A DNA stretch of 64,000 nucleotides from Alentia gelatinosa (Eukaryota > Annelida > Polychaeta > Phyllodocida > Polynoidae): NCBI GenBank assembly GCA_950022655.1, contig OX465579.1:39473950-39537949 (forward strand), read 5' to 3'. Shown in pieces: positions 32,520 through 45,829 of the stretch. Both the position numbers and the translations under genes were made by a program. Position 1 is the first letter of the stretch. Each line of letters begins with the position of its first letter. Under the pieces are notes generated by a model. It worked only from the letters and a program-made list of their open reading frames with translations. It was not told the origin of the DNA and made no database searches.

Positions 32520-35500
32520 TATCCAACACAATGAAGAAGATCCGATGAAATGATCTGGCATAATCCGAATGGTATTGATGTCTTATACCTGAATGAATGA
32601 GGCATCATTGAGAATCAACCTACGATTTGCTGATACAAAAGTTAGAAAAGATAACGTTAGTAGACTGCGTGTAAGAAAGTATTATGTGTGATCCAGGTGT
32701 CAGACACACTTGAAATAAGTGACATGTGAGTATGATACAAGAGGGGGTCAGTTCCGGGACACAGAACCGCGCCTGGTCATGATTGGTGAGGTGTAAGCTA
32801 AGCTTTACCATCGCCCCTCACAGTGGTGTATGAGTTCCCACCTTATCTGTTGTAGGCGACCAGTCCAGTGACAATGCAGTTAGGTCGCTGACTAACCGTA
32901 TACATACACATACCATTATTTGTGTCAAGTCAACTTTGGTATGACTTCCACGTAAAATACGAAAGACTGTGACTGTTGTAGTAAGCTGATCTTTGGAAGC
33001 ATTTGAAAAAAAAAATCATAATGATAAGCACACTAAGCCAACTAGCCCGCCATAGAGACCACCTATGAAATCGAAACGGATAAGCTTTGGTCATGTTGAA
33101 CTCTTCAAATACAGAAAAGGGGTAAATATGAAGGCTTTTCTTCTCTTTACAAGAGGTGCATTAATGATCAACCATCTCGCGGTTTACATTTTCTACTGCA
33201 TGTATACATAAACCTGGCCTTCTTCGTCTTACCTCTGTTAACCCGAGACAGCCTGGCTATAGATATGTTCGAGGAGGTCATATATTACGCCTACCGTGTC
33301 CCTTCTATCACATAACGCTATTGATCTCGTTTTTCTCACCACAGTTGATTATGTTTGCATCAACTACCGCCAGAGGGAGGGTAGAGCCTGTCCAAACAAT
33401 ATGACCATTACTGCTAGCTATCGCATTACCGTATTGAGTGTAACACAATTACATGATACCGCGCATAAGTATGTGCTTAATTATGGTTATCGACAAGAAT
33501 CAGTTTACTGATGGAATATTAACAGAACATTTATTCTTCGAGTAGGAATTTGTATTATACATGGACACATATTGCGAGATGGAACTTCAATTGTCTAAAA
33601 ATGTACTTTCTGAAACGTGAATTTAATTTGCTGAAAATGGATAGTACTTATAATGGCAGTATGGTCATACCTCTAAAGGAATTCACAAAGTTCTCTGGTC
33701 ATCGTCTTTGATGGCAGGTAGAAGAGGAGCTTGATACAGATAATCCAGTGAGCCTTTATCTTCATTTTAGGTTCACTTTCTCAAAGGTTTCATCTATACC
33801 TATTGCTGCAGGACTCACAGAACAGGAAATTTCATTGCTATATAATAAGGCCAAAACACCAAGCGATCTGTATACTAGCGATTGAAGTCAGTAAGGCATA
33901 GAAAACCACTATTTTGACAGTTGAGGGACTGTCCCAAGTCTACCGAGGATAATGGGAGCTCAAATCGTTACTGGCATTAATAACTCAATTGGTGTAGAAC
34001 TGATTTCAACGTCATTCCAAAAAGTTTAAAGTTAATTAATGAGACAGATAAGTAGCATAGAACAAACTGTGTAATGGATGTTACACCATGTTATTCATGC
34101 CCCGGTCACACATGGAATGCTGACTGCTCTGGCCAAATAACAGAACCACATCGAAAAGAGTATCCATGTAGCGTAGTAAGACTATGAGAAGTCTATATCA
34201 CAGCTAACTTAAAATTACTCAAGGCATCGATAACTATCGAAAAGATAGGAGAGAAAAGGTTCCCTCTATGACACTATAGAGAAATGAAAGTTCATGGATA
34301 CCTGGATTCACACGTTTCTCCGAGGAAGAATAATGAACATAAAGCTCTCTCCTATTGGGGAAAAAACGATGCGTCACAATAGAGTATACCCTATGGGTTC
34401 CTCTACCAGTTTACTCACTACAGTGTCGTATTTTTTGCCTTTACTTGAACACTTACGTCAATTGTGTTATTTCCTTTCCTTTCCTTCCTGCCTATACGTT
34501 CCCTTTTTGTGGACCTGAGTCATTAGGGTGTCTATCAGCAAATTTGCAGCCTCCTCCGGGCACGAGTGTGACATTGCTACTTGTAGGAGTAATTAGTTAC
34601 ACCTCGTTTACCAGTACACAGCCTCCCTGTCTGCCTTCGCACAACCCATGGAAAACTTTCCAAGGATACAATCTTAATTACCAAAATCGCCTCATATGGT
34701 AATGTAAAGAACTGTCACAACTGCAATGATGCAATTCTAGCTATTGTCAGAGTTAACTTTGAAAATTTAAAAAAACTTTGACAACATGATAGTTTCACGG
34801 TAATCGGTCATTGGCACCCCCAGTGCCTGCGGCGAGGCACTATTAGCCGACATAGAAATAGGTTCATCGTTAAAAATATCTTGTCATACAAATTGTTCAT
34901 TTTACAGGGCACATGGCATCCCGCTGGCAGGCATGAATACAGCTGGGGATAGTTTTCTGATAAGTTTAAGATATGCCTGCTGGCTAAGGACGTCCTGGCT
35001 CAGAGATTATATTTATGTATATTACACAGAATGGGGGACGGAGACTGTAATGGTAAGGCCGAGGTATCAGTTATGCATCGTATTGAGTCACGGACCGAAG
35101 GTAATTATGGTGAGGTGAAGGAGAAAAATGCTGAGAGAGTGCTACCGGTCAAGGCTCTAATTGGTAATGGGAAAAAGCAAGCACACACAGACCCAATCCA
35201 AGCTGAGGCATATCGTATGCTTGCTGTTGGCGCCATCATATAACCCCCTTCACTACAAGTATAAGCCACTGGGACCTGCCATTTTATGTCACAAAACGCC
35301 ATAATACTTCACTGATCCAGATGTCAACACAAGTGGGCTTTGAGGCGTGTGGTCAGCTTAACAATAACACTGGCTCGCTGACAAGGCAGAGTTGTGTTGT
35401 GTCTACACCCTGTAAAGGGGCTGGGAACCAAACAAAACTGGATACTTAAGGACCTGAAGACCTGCCTGGATTTTCCTGACGACTGTCAATGACGGTGTAG

Positions 35501-35640
35501 AAGTTGTCAGTTTTATTCTATCAGATATGCATATATGTGAATATGTAAATGTGAAGTAGAGATGAACCGGAGAATATTCATGATCTCCAGGGTTCAAGGG
35601 TCCAGGTGGTAAGGAGAACGTGGGATCGGGGCACACCTTT
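32520..35640. other. No gene seen
   Basis: Short frames only. The 115-codon plus frame at 34355-34702 is overlapped by another open frame and has no homology. Confidence 0.45.
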
Positions 35641-35649
35641 TGCCAAGGC

Positions 35650-35885
35650 TTTCACCTGCCTTGTGATGTAACACACTTAGGTGTGACGTATGTCCAGGTT
35701 TTGTGAGAACAGGTGAGGCGGCGGGCGATACGCCCGTTAAAATAACGGGTAAGGTACAGGTAAGATGTTTACCTGTGGGTTAGTTGAGCATTATCAAAGC
35801 TTAGGAGTGTTCCTATGTTACGCCCAGCGTTCTTAGTCACGTGCTGCTTCAAAACAAGAAGGAGAGGGTTTCCCTGCAGGTAAGA
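35650..35885. promoter_or_regulatory. Cluster of CAGGTR/YACCTG motifs
   Basis: Within about 235 bp there are at least five CAGGTA/CAGGTG words on either strand (near 35651, 35711, 35758, 35770 and 35876). These are cores bound by Snail/ZEB-type zinc fingers and some bHLH factors. Some also resemble splice donors (CAG|GTAAGA twice). An enhancer role is inferred. Confidence 0.3.
35722..35749. other. Two overlapping, mutually exclusive hairpins
   Basis: CGGGCG-ATA-CGCCCG (35722-35736) and CCCGTTA-AAA-TAACGGG (35733-35749) are perfect stems with 3-nt loops sharing CCCG, so only one can form at a time. Confidence 0.6.
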
Positions 35886-35949
35886 ACACCATGCACTTAA
35901 GGGACGTAAAAAACGTGGGGAAGGGAGTCATCCGTACCTCATTATGCGA

Positions 35950-36880
35950 AGTGGCCAATTGGAAGAGACTACTATGCTTTGGCCTCCGCTTCTAATCCTC
36001 AGAATTCTGATACAGTAATTACCCCAGTTGAGTTAATTAAGAACGAAATTGCCACCACTTTGCTGATGGACTTTATCGGCTATCCGTCCTTGAAAATATT
36101 TTCTTCTGATTTTTTGTTAACCTCCTCCACATTGCTTACTACAGGATCAGCATCGATTTTATGGCCTCAGAAGTAACCTTAAATCACCAATATATCTGCG
36201 TGGGTATGCCACTAAAGGAAGTAACTGAAGACAACAGCAGGATCTGTAAGGACACATACTATCCTTTGTACCTTTAAGAATACAACTGCTTTGTCCTCCA
36301 ACCCCCATACCCACCCCCAATGGAAAATGGAATTAAAAAGATTGGAGATCGGTGAACAAAGTGCCGTCTGACCCTGACAACCGGAAGATAGTAAAAGGTA
36401 GGTGATACAAAGGGAACGGATGATCCATCACGGCTCCCATGGAGAGAGACTGGCCTAGTTTACGTCATAAATGTCATCATGACGACATCATGACGACCTG
36501 TGCAGATTTAAACGTCCTCAGTCAACGTAGAGACAACTCTGAAAAAAAGTGAGCAAATTTGTTCACCATAACAAAGATGAAACGGAAAGGATGTATGGTT
36601 ACGAGTATTTACACACATTTCGCTTAGATGTAGGTTTCGGGGCATAGAGAATGTAGCCAATGAGGGGATATGGATCATTCACTATCATAAAACAGTTTAT
36701 ACAAAAGATATATCATATCGCCATATCTCGCTATTCACATCCATGTATGAAAATATTTCAACTAGGTGTTGAATGGTCAAACTCCTAACCCACAACTACA
36801 TCTCGACAAGTATGGATGATCTAGAGACATCAGAGTGGCAAGGCTGAGATCATGGTGGGGGAAGCCTGTCGCATTCATTG
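35950..36880. other. No gene seen
   Basis: Short frames only. A direct repeat of ATCATGACGAC occurs at about 36477-36498. Confidence 0.45.
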
Positions 36881-36892
36881 ATAATCACACAG

Positions 36893-37081
36893 CAGGTAAA
36901 AATACCAGCCTTGATGGACACTTCGATTACAGGTGTGACGCCCCTGGACAAACACAAGTGGCGGTGATCCGAGGTAGGGCCAACCCACACCTTGGATGGG
37001 TACAATTACAAATAGGAACCGAAGTGCATCCAGATAACCATCCAGGTAGGGCCCCGGGGGCTCAGAACATCGTGAAGTCAG
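36893..37081 (+). CDS. Candidate 189-nt symmetric (phase 1-1) exon
   Basis: An acceptor (TAATCACACAG) and a strong donor, TCAG|GTAAGA, bracket 63 codons, open in one frame with both introns in phase 1. The residues include SLDGHFDYRCDAPGQTQVAV, then LGWVQLQIGTEVHPDNHPGR and GAQNIVK. The composition (Gly, Asp, hydrophobic beta-like alternation, one Cys) suits an extracellular module, which phase 1-1 exons often encode. An alternative acceptor at 36832-36833 would add 20 residues (phase 2). No family is recognised. Confidence 0.42.
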
Positions 37082-40000
37082 GTAAGAGTACGAGGCTTGG
37101 GGGTTTTTAGTCCCTCCCTTTCACTCATCACCCCACCTGTAATCACTCCCCTTTATGTGGCCATCGCGAATCTCCAACTGCTCACCTACAGGCAAACAAG
37201 GCGAATTATGGCCTGGTGAACTGCATCAACCGTCCTAGCCCGGGGTCTCTTACCTCTCCATGTACCACCTCCACCGTAGCGCAAACAATTTAGTACTTTC
37301 AGCTAAAGTGAGGGATGAGACGGGGGTCTGTGGTCGCACACCGGGACGACCAGACTGACAGCCACCTTGGCTGCAATTTCTTTGACGCAATCAATTGAAA
37401 CTGTTTTAGTTTCAAGAGTATACAATTTCTTTTTTTTTAAATTTCCACCCGGATAAGCATGGTTTACTGTATAAAAATGTAACCCAACATTAATACTATG
37501 ATTTAAAGCATTTGTATCAGATACAGAACGATGAATTAATGCGTTTCTTATATCATTTTGTGTAGGCCTTGCAGTATGGCCCTTGACTCATCGCCTCTTA
37601 CCTTACAAACCATAGACGCTTGGTCCCTAGATATGAAATCCGATCTATATTGTATATATGTATGATGCATGTTAATAAGAGGAGTACCTTTCTACGAAGA
37701 ATGTATATAATCCAAATAAAGTCCTGTCAGTTTCGATCGCCCAACACAGAATAAGTATTTTGATCTCGATGTTGCATCTCTAAAGGTAAAACAATGATCA
37801 AGGAAATGACGATAAACATACGGTCCACTTCAATGTCAGAGGGTAGCAGACTACACCAATTGTAATAACAGTAATAAAACACCAGTAGTCTGCAACACAA
37901 GGAAACATGGGGGTTCATGTCTGTACCTTTAGCGGCTCCCCAACCTGAAGGCTTCTGGTAAATAGTCGGGCAGGGGATGAGTGGTGCTGGGACCGACACG
38001 GGCGGGCCCATTGTGCCGGGACTCCGCCGCGGAAACCCCGCCGTGTAATTTGTCAGACGTTGCCTCCCACTGTTTACTGCCGTGTGGGGCCATCACTGTT
38101 GTTGAATCTAAATCTGTTGCACCATTGCTTATTTTTATACCCATGATATATTTACTGTCACGTCATATTGTAAAATTCAGGAGAAAAAAACGTATATTCA
38201 GGCATTTGGAAAGCATCGTCTTCCCAATCATAAATCGTTTGTGAGTTATCAGAATACGATGGCGTTTTAAAGAAAGCAGGGGAAAATATAGAAGAACACC
38301 TCCATGATTAAGAGCCCCATCTCCTATTTCAGGCCACCTCCATTCTGCTGGTGGCGGTGGCTGTAAGTGGTCTTTGACTGATGAATATCCCACCGTCGCC
38401 TCACGTTGCGATTGACATGTGTTGGTTTTGGGACGGTGGAAAGTTATTACGGTGATATACCGCCGTGTTATTTATGATCATTCCCTCCCTCACCTCATCG
38501 GGCAGAATGTGTTTCACAGCTGGAGACTCGTTACAAAGGAGGAATCCCTGTTGGTTACCTGGAGGAGAGGCTAGGCCTACCTTACAATCTGGTAGTAATA
38601 CCCCAGCCGGTATAAGATTGGCACGCGTGTGTGTGTCAGCGCCTGTAGAACGATGTGAAAGGCGGGAGGAGATGGGTGTAGAGTAATAGGCATTACAAAA
38701 CATGTACTGAGTCAGACACGTCAATGTTGAGACATACCCAGAGGATGTAGGAAGGTGAGGTAGTGGAATTTAATGAGCAGATTGGACCAACAGCGAACAC
38801 CAAATAAACACGAGGAATCCTCCCACACTGCAAGCAGCGCCCCCTGCTGTTGGGATTCCCTCTCAGTGTAATGCATGCCTTACCTTGACTCGATCCTTAC
38901 CTTGCCATCTTGTCCATCACTTAGCCCACCCTGTTGCATACGCCACGCCGACCCTCTGCATCTTCACCCCGTTCTGGGGCCAATTAACCTGGCCACGACG
39001 CTCCCCACCATATACGCCCCACGCCAAAAGACGCAAACAACCCATCACCATCCAGCAACAAATCCTGAGGCTGCACCCAGCAGACAGCGGTGGCGAAAAA
39101 AGGCCAGCTGAAAAAGGGGAGAGGGCACCAGGGTATTTTCACAAACATTCCGGATCGGGATCCCACGGGGTGTCTGTCTTAGAGGAGAGAGTTTCGCCTC
39201 AAAGCTTCGGTTCGAGCTACAGCTAAAATTATAATTCACCAGTCGCTTGGTATCGGTATTTCAAAGAGGCTCTATACATGCCTGTATATTTATATTTACA
39301 TGTACCACCGCTCAGTTAACCCCGCCCACCCAGATCTCTAACCCATATCCAAACCTGCACTCCGACCCTTTCCCTCTCCTCCCTGCTGTGCCCTGCTGCC
39401 TACTGCTGCATTCCCGTCCCGGTCAACTGCCACTCCCTGATGGCCCGACCCAACCCTTTCCCCTCACCCTGTTCTAACCCCGCGGTGCCCGTCCTCTTAC
39501 CCCGGCGGTGATAATACGGTGCCTGCTCGCCATATCAAAGCCTGCCCATTAAAGACCGACTGAGTGCCCCAGAAGGGCAGATCTGTAGGGGTTAGATTGC
39601 CCCCAGTTGGCTTCATGTCCCAGCTATACATTCCGATCACTCCTGAGAGCAACTATTACATGCATATATCTAGATAAACCCAACAAACTACTTTATGATT
39701 GAATATTAACAATTTCTAAACCATACAGGTAACACGTTCACCTGAGCTGTATCCGTATCTACTAATCATATCGGAGGCAGAATTCATCGGAGATATGTCT
39801 GTGCTCGTGGGAACTAAAAGAAAGGAGGACTAACTGATATTATTGTTGGCTAGACCGTAGACGTAGAAGAAGAATAAAGATTTGCTAAATGCGAGACTAG
39901 GTGCCTAATATTTGGTTCAGGAAATCCGTCTATACTGAATGAATTTTAGGAATTGTCTTAAACCTTAGAAAATCGTTGTCTTTCTCATTATATTAATGCA

Positions 40001-43000
40001 ACTAATGCAAAACATATATCATATGAAATAATGAAGACACGTTTTCCATTCCATATACAATAAGATTCCTACTTCGTGCGCAAGAAACCAATCATTGGTA
40101 GCTATGATTGACATCTCCTAGGAATTCCGTAAACCAAATATCTCCCAGAGATTGCAGATTTTAGTTCCATTTCCTACATGCAAATGTAATACCTTATAGC
40201 AAGAAAGAGGGAGATGGGGCAAGCTCCCCGACTTGACGAGCGACAGTTATTGGGAGGCTATACGATTGGTGAAGGTGTAGTGAGAGGTAATCAATGGTGA
40301 AGTTGTCAGCCAGAGGAAACATGTCAGGACGGATCCACTTGGCATCTGACCGCCTAAGGAGAAGCTCGGAACAGCTCGCCCTTTGGGACGAGCAGGTCGG
40401 GCAGACAGGCCAAACCTTGCGGATGTATCTAATGAGGTGAGGCGAGCTGGTGGATCGTCGTAAGGGGCGCAGGTAATGCAGTCTCCATCTGCGGCTTTTG
40501 TTGACCCAGCTGCTCCGGAGCTGCTCATTGCATATTGGTAGATGTGTAGTAAACAAGGAGCTCAGTAGATGTTTATATGTCTTCATTGAAAGCCTAAACA
40601 TTTATATTTTGGATATGTATTGTTCCTTGAATTACCGTTGTAGTTCATAAGGAGCAAATAATATCCAGCAATAGATTTCTTCGATTTCTACATTGATAGA
40701 AATAAATTGAGTGGTTCTAAGTGACATAAAGCGTAGTTTAGTGGGATTTGCTAGGCTATATGAGCCGCCATCCAGCAATTTGCCACCCGCGCCATCGATC
40801 AGGCCAGAGGCTTGGCCAGCAGTTCCTCAGCTTTTCCTGTTCCAAGTCAATGACAACCAAGGGGAAATGGTGACCGTCGGAATCTATCAGGCGCTTTGCT
40901 TTTAGTTGTTGCTGTGGATGTTTTCCCTGAATATGTACCAAAGATTTGGTGTTAACACCCAAATTATCATCATTAGTTACTATTTACCAAGATTTTGAGG
41001 ATATGAAGTATAAAACAAGAGGCATATTGTAGAAGTTTTTTTCTCATCCAACTGACAGGCAATATCCTCGAAGCAGCATTAGAATAATCTAATAACAAAT
41101 ATTGAGATGCCATCGGTTTAAGCTGAGGATGCTTATTAAATGCCTAACATCATTCCCAATCAGTAAAGCAGTCAGTAAACTGACGGATACAAAATGCTAC
41201 AGAACTCCGTCGATGTGTTGGATCTCAGTGGAAATCCATCCATCTGCAGCTGTCCTTAAGGTTAAGAGCTGTCCTTAAGGTTTATCTACATCTAATCTGC
41301 CGGCTCTTACAAGAGCAGTTCTGGCCCAGAAAACGTACCAACCATACCATACAATGTTTTTTTCCCATTTTACAGCCACGTAGTAAGCGAGTTTTGTGTC
41401 GATTGGTTTCTTAAAGACATTTAAATGTCACCGGTGGCCCAGGAAGGAGAGGCAGGTGATGCCCAACAAGTGCCCTTGTTACTGACTCACTGCCACTCTA
41501 TACAATCTGAAAATGAGTTTGGCCCCTTGTGACCCACCCCCCGGGCAAGCACGCCGGTAGAAGGGAGTTACTAGGGCTGCGGAATCAAATCATCAGCAGC
41601 TACTTTAGCGTCGTTTTTCCCTCTTTATCGTCCCAATCTCGCCTAACCCACTTTGTCCCTTCTTTAATTATCCTTCGCTAGGTGGTTGCAAACTTCACCA
41701 TTCTTGTTAAACCACGAGAGGTTCTGTCACGACGAACTGTAGATTATCGCGTGGGTATTGATTTAGATCGAAAGATCATGTAACCATTCTGACCAAATAG
41801 GTTAACACAACATAGAGACACACAGCTGACACATTCACTAGAACACAGTATATGTAGACTTATGAATTTTAAATTCAAACTATCTTTAACATGGGTTATT
41901 AATACTACCTTTTTACTAGATTTACCAAGAGTCAAGGAGTGTTATGTTGATTAAATTGCCTACTAGGGAAATTGTTTTCAATATGGCTCTGGTTCAATTG
42001 CCTTTATGTTGTCTAGGCAAACCTGGTAAGACGTTATCATTTTGCGGCGTCGCTCTGCCTGGGTTGGAATCAAATACACATGCATTCGAATCATGGGATG
42101 ACGGTTAGATAAACTACGGTTATATATATTGCACGTGGTGCAGTATGCTTTCTTATAGGCGAACTCGGAAATATGGTTCAATGATGACTAACACCTTTCT
42201 GTTGAGATCAGCATGTATATCCTCGTACAGCGACAGAAGATACGATAAGAAAAGAGTGGAGCAGAAAGGGGTAAACAAGCATGGCCCGTTGAATAATCTA
42301 GACATGTAGACCCTTTTCTGTTTGCCATAGACATCCAGGGACGATGTGGGTCAACTTTGTTCAACACTTTTGAATGACCTTATGGACAGCCGATGCTGTC
42401 TCAGCAAACAGACTTAAATATTATTAAACGATAACCCTTGTACAAGGTACAGAAAAGGGTGTTATTTAAGATTCTAGATCATTCAACGTTGGAGAGCTCG
42501 CCGCATATTTATCTATCCGTGTTTCATTGTTATTTCGAATGTTCACACGAATGAAAATGTAAACATAAAGTCAGTGGTGGGAACGAAACTCAGATCGCCC
42601 ACGCTTCTGGAGGTATATCATTAAGGCTATTTTACTATTGTATCGACATACTTCGACTGGTCCTTGTTGTCACTCACTACAGCTGTGACCTCTACCCTCC
42701 AAGTACCAAATGTAGAAAGGGATTTAGGCGGCGGTCTCTAAAATCTATAACAAGTGAGTACAATGCACCCTTGGTGCTTCAGGAACCGAGCTGGGTGGCT
42801 ACTGCCCTCCATGCGAGCACACAGGGGGGGGCCTTATGGTCCCATCACTGTGAGGGCCTGTCAGGACTGGGGAACTTCTGCGGTGAGTGAACCGGCACTT
42901 ACCTTTGTAGGTGTCTGAATGCATGTGTCAACTCCTCAGTGTGGCAACCTAAACAGGAGTCCCATCAACAGAATGCTACTGGCTTAACACCTAAATGGCT

Positions 43001-45050
43001 CGTTTTTCTTTTAAAGTTCAGTTAGGATACCGTCCGAGACCAAAATACAGAAGTCTTTGTAGGAGACATCTTCAGAAATACTTCTCTGTGATCTTGGTGG
43101 TTCGGTATGGTAATCCCTATTGGTCAATATACATTTTGTGAACCTGATCATAGATGTTCAGGGCAGATAAACCAGTCTGTTTCACCTTTCTGAATCCGTT
43201 TGTCACATGCTATACACCAATGTTATCATGTCCTTCAAAATTGGCAGTTTTTGAATTACTAGTGAGTAGGCTATAAAATAACCCTCTGAAGAATAGACAG
43301 TTCAGAATGGATATCTTGAATAAAGGCATTACAAATCTAAAGTAATAGTCGAGTACTAAAGGTCGTATATCATATAGACTCCAATTTATTTCATGGGAAA
43401 ATACCAATAGGAATGTCATACCATTAGAATCTAGAAAACACGCCATAGCTATTTGGTCACCAATTTCAGAAACCCTCCGATTCCTATATTATATTTCATA
43501 GTATTAGTAAGCGGAAATGACTCGCCCTAGGATACCATGCAAAAGGTGCATAGTTTACAAGTAAACTAACACTGACGGGGCAATCAATGATAACCTGCCG
43601 AATATGCATTAAGAAATGGGCACGTGTTCTATAGATATGCTCATATCGGGGTACCATCCTTTATCTAAGCTCCCCTACTCAATCTCCCCCTCCCCTCCCC
43701 ACTCTTGGAACTAGCCCGCTCCCAATAACAGATGCCAGCCTGCTGCTCCTGGCGGCAAGGAAAGGCGGCAGCAGGTGGGGGAACCATGTCCACCGCAGAT
43801 ACCCAACCCCATACAGGATCGCCCCTTTCAGAAATTAATTTGGCCTCAAGTGGACTGTCGAGCTGGACCCAATTTGGCCGAGATGCATGTGAGTCAGGGC
43901 CCCTTAAACAGCAGGGGTGGGTATGGGAGGGGGAGGCCGCAGCGTGTTGGCTGGAGAAGGTGAGACTGAGAGGGATGTGGTCGAGATGTGACATGGATGT
44001 AGGGGCATGCACCCCGAGTATGGGTGACTGGAGGATGGAGCGTAGTTATATCCCGGCGATAAAGACGATTGCAGTGCAATGAGGACAGGAATCTAATATA
44101 ACTCCCAGGATAGCTGTTATAGTATAGACTAGGCGGCTCCTTACATGTAGAACTGTAGGAAGTTCGTGACTAGCTACCGCAGATATAATGTCTATTCACT
44201 GATTGACACCGACAGGTGACGTTGCTCATTACCTACACAAATGGTGTGGGGAGGGAGTATCCAATGACGGCCCGGACGGCTGGAGCATTAGTGAAGGATG
44301 TATGAGGGGAGTGGGTGGAGAGGGATCAGGCCGGGGTGGAGGGTCAGTCGGGGGCCGGTGTTCCCCCGGGGCGCCGCACACTATGCGCTCTGGCATACAA
44401 AAGGCAGGTAATTGGGGGAGGATCAGAGAAGGTAACGGCTGACAGGGTCCGACAAATATGAGAAGGAGTGGTAGGAGGAGAAGGCCGCTGGGACGCACCA
44501 ACCAGGAGTGAACGAGTACTCGGTCTAGTGTCCTGTGAGCTATAACCCCGCGGGCAAGAGAGAAGCTACGTTTAATAGGGATTAGATTTGGACTGAGGTA
44601 TAGGGTTGTTCCCATAGATCTCCAAAGGCATTCCCCTACAGGGATTCGCCTATTGACCTTTATTCACCTGATTCTGATCGGTTTGGATAGTTATGTTCTC
44701 TGATATCACGGGATCCCTGAATGGTGTTTGCTTTCTTAAGGATCCAATCCGCACCAACTCGATGGTGGCGTTTACGATCAATAGAACGAAATATTATATA
44801 AATGTAAAAAAAGGATCAATACACAAATGAATAATTGAAAATACTTACTATAATTTCACCCTCACATAGAATTAACTTGTCGTGACTTGCAGCACTAAAT
44901 CACAATAGTTGTCTATTCTCCTGTATAACCTGACATTGTTGATTCATAAAAAAGGAATGTCATGTGTCGTTATTTCACGATTACACACCATGCTACAACT
45001 ACCATAGATCAATGAGAATAATGCATCACGACACGGGTTTCTGACATGGT
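37082..45050. other. No gene called
   Basis: Low coding signal. Pyrimidine-rich blocks at 38880-39060 and 39300-39480 and a G-rich block at 43900-44450 give long frames by composition. At 38878-38910 the minus strand has tandem AAG|GTAAGG donors after a CAAGATGGCAAG context, a possible first exon of a minus-strand gene. A minus frame at 40247-40528 has no homology. An AATAAA word lies at about 37715 with no associated frame. Confidence 0.4.
41248..41282. repeat. 16-bp direct duplication
   Basis: AGCTGTCCTTAAGGTT occurs at 41248-41263 and 41267-41282, separated by AAG. Confidence 0.95.
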
Positions 45051-45061
45051 ACGATACTGCT

Positions 45062-45070
45062 ACCGGAAGT
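45062..45070 (+). promoter_or_regulatory. ETS site upstream of a start codon
   Basis: ACCGGAAGT is a consensus ETS site, 62 bp upstream of a strong-context ATG (CACCATGGCGG) at 45132. ETS sites near the start are common in TATA-less promoters. Confidence 0.4.
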
Positions 45071-45131
45071 TCCAAAGGATATCTTTCCCCCAACCACCCA
45101 GAGTTAAGACAGTGTGTCAGCAGCTTGCACC

Positions 45132-45421
45132 ATGGCGGCGAAATACAGAACATGTGACCAGCATCAATACAACCCTTATAGGAATGGATCGACGACCCAG
45201 TGCCGATCAATATGTCAATTGGCCTGGTCTAACACGAGGGCGGGCGGAAGGCACGGTGCGTATTGGGGGAGGAGGGAGGAGGGGCGGTCAGTCGTGTCCG
45301 GCAGCGAGTTGCACTGTACACGTGGTGATGTGACTACAGATGAGTCTGGAGAAGAAGGTCCGGCTCGGAGGAGGTCAAGGGCCTGCGGACCTATACGACC
45401 TGGCTCTTATACCATCATTCC
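45132..45421 (+). CDS. Candidate first coding exon, function unknown
   Basis: The ATG lies in an ideal context (CACCATGGCGGCG) and the frame is open for 96 codons to the donor TTCC|GTAAGT (phase 2). It begins MAAKYRTCDQHQYNPYRNGS and becomes Gly/Arg/Glu-rich (GEEGPARRRSRACG) towards the end, so part may be translated GC-rich leader. A weaker internal donor (CACG|GTGCGT, about 45258) would give a 42-residue exon. The product is not recognised. Start context, ETS site and donor agree on strand. Confidence 0.35.
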
Positions 45422-45473
45422 GTAAGTCTGGGGGTTATTCTGCAAGTACGTTACGGCCAAGGAACTTACATAC

Positions 45474-45702
45474 CTGAATAGTTTGCAGCAGCTGCTCCAG
45501 CGAGTGCTCAATAGGCCGGAATGACTGCTCGTAAGACGGCCTGTATACCTCTGTCGCCGCCCTTATTCTTGTCGCGCTCCTACTCCAGTGGGTACATGAG
45601 CGCCCAAGCCACCATGAATATTGCCCTATTGCTCGCCGGCCTTGGGGAATTGCTCGGAGCTGCCCAGGAAGAGAATGCTCGGGTGCTGAGGCCCAGTGGG
45701 GC
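45474..45702 (-). CDS. Candidate internal exon, function unknown
   Basis: The minus-strand acceptor TTTTCACATTCAG and a near-perfect donor ATTCAG|GTATGTAAGT bracket 229 nt, open in one frame (phase 2 in, phase 0 out). The 76 residues end in RPSYEQSFRPIEHSLEQLLQ, which looks like an amphipathic helix. Plus-strand frames over the same DNA are also open (one with a hydrophobic segment), so strand is uncertain. No homology is recognised. Confidence 0.28.
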
Positions 45703-45829
45703 CTGAATGTGAAAACTACTGGTCCAGAATTTGAGAGCTGCTCTGATTTCTGATCCCTCTGGGTCTTAATGGGTATGTATTTCGAGCGCAGGTCATGCTT
45801 TGGCATGGATTTAAAGGCATATCAAAAAC

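Noticed and set aside
38885..39226. 113-codon plus frame
   Set aside because: Pyrimidine-rich strand with overlapping open frames on both strands.
44229..44615. 128-codon minus frame with a Leu-rich segment and Pro-rich tail
   Set aside because: Composition of a C-rich strand; the opposite strand is also open and no homology is seen.
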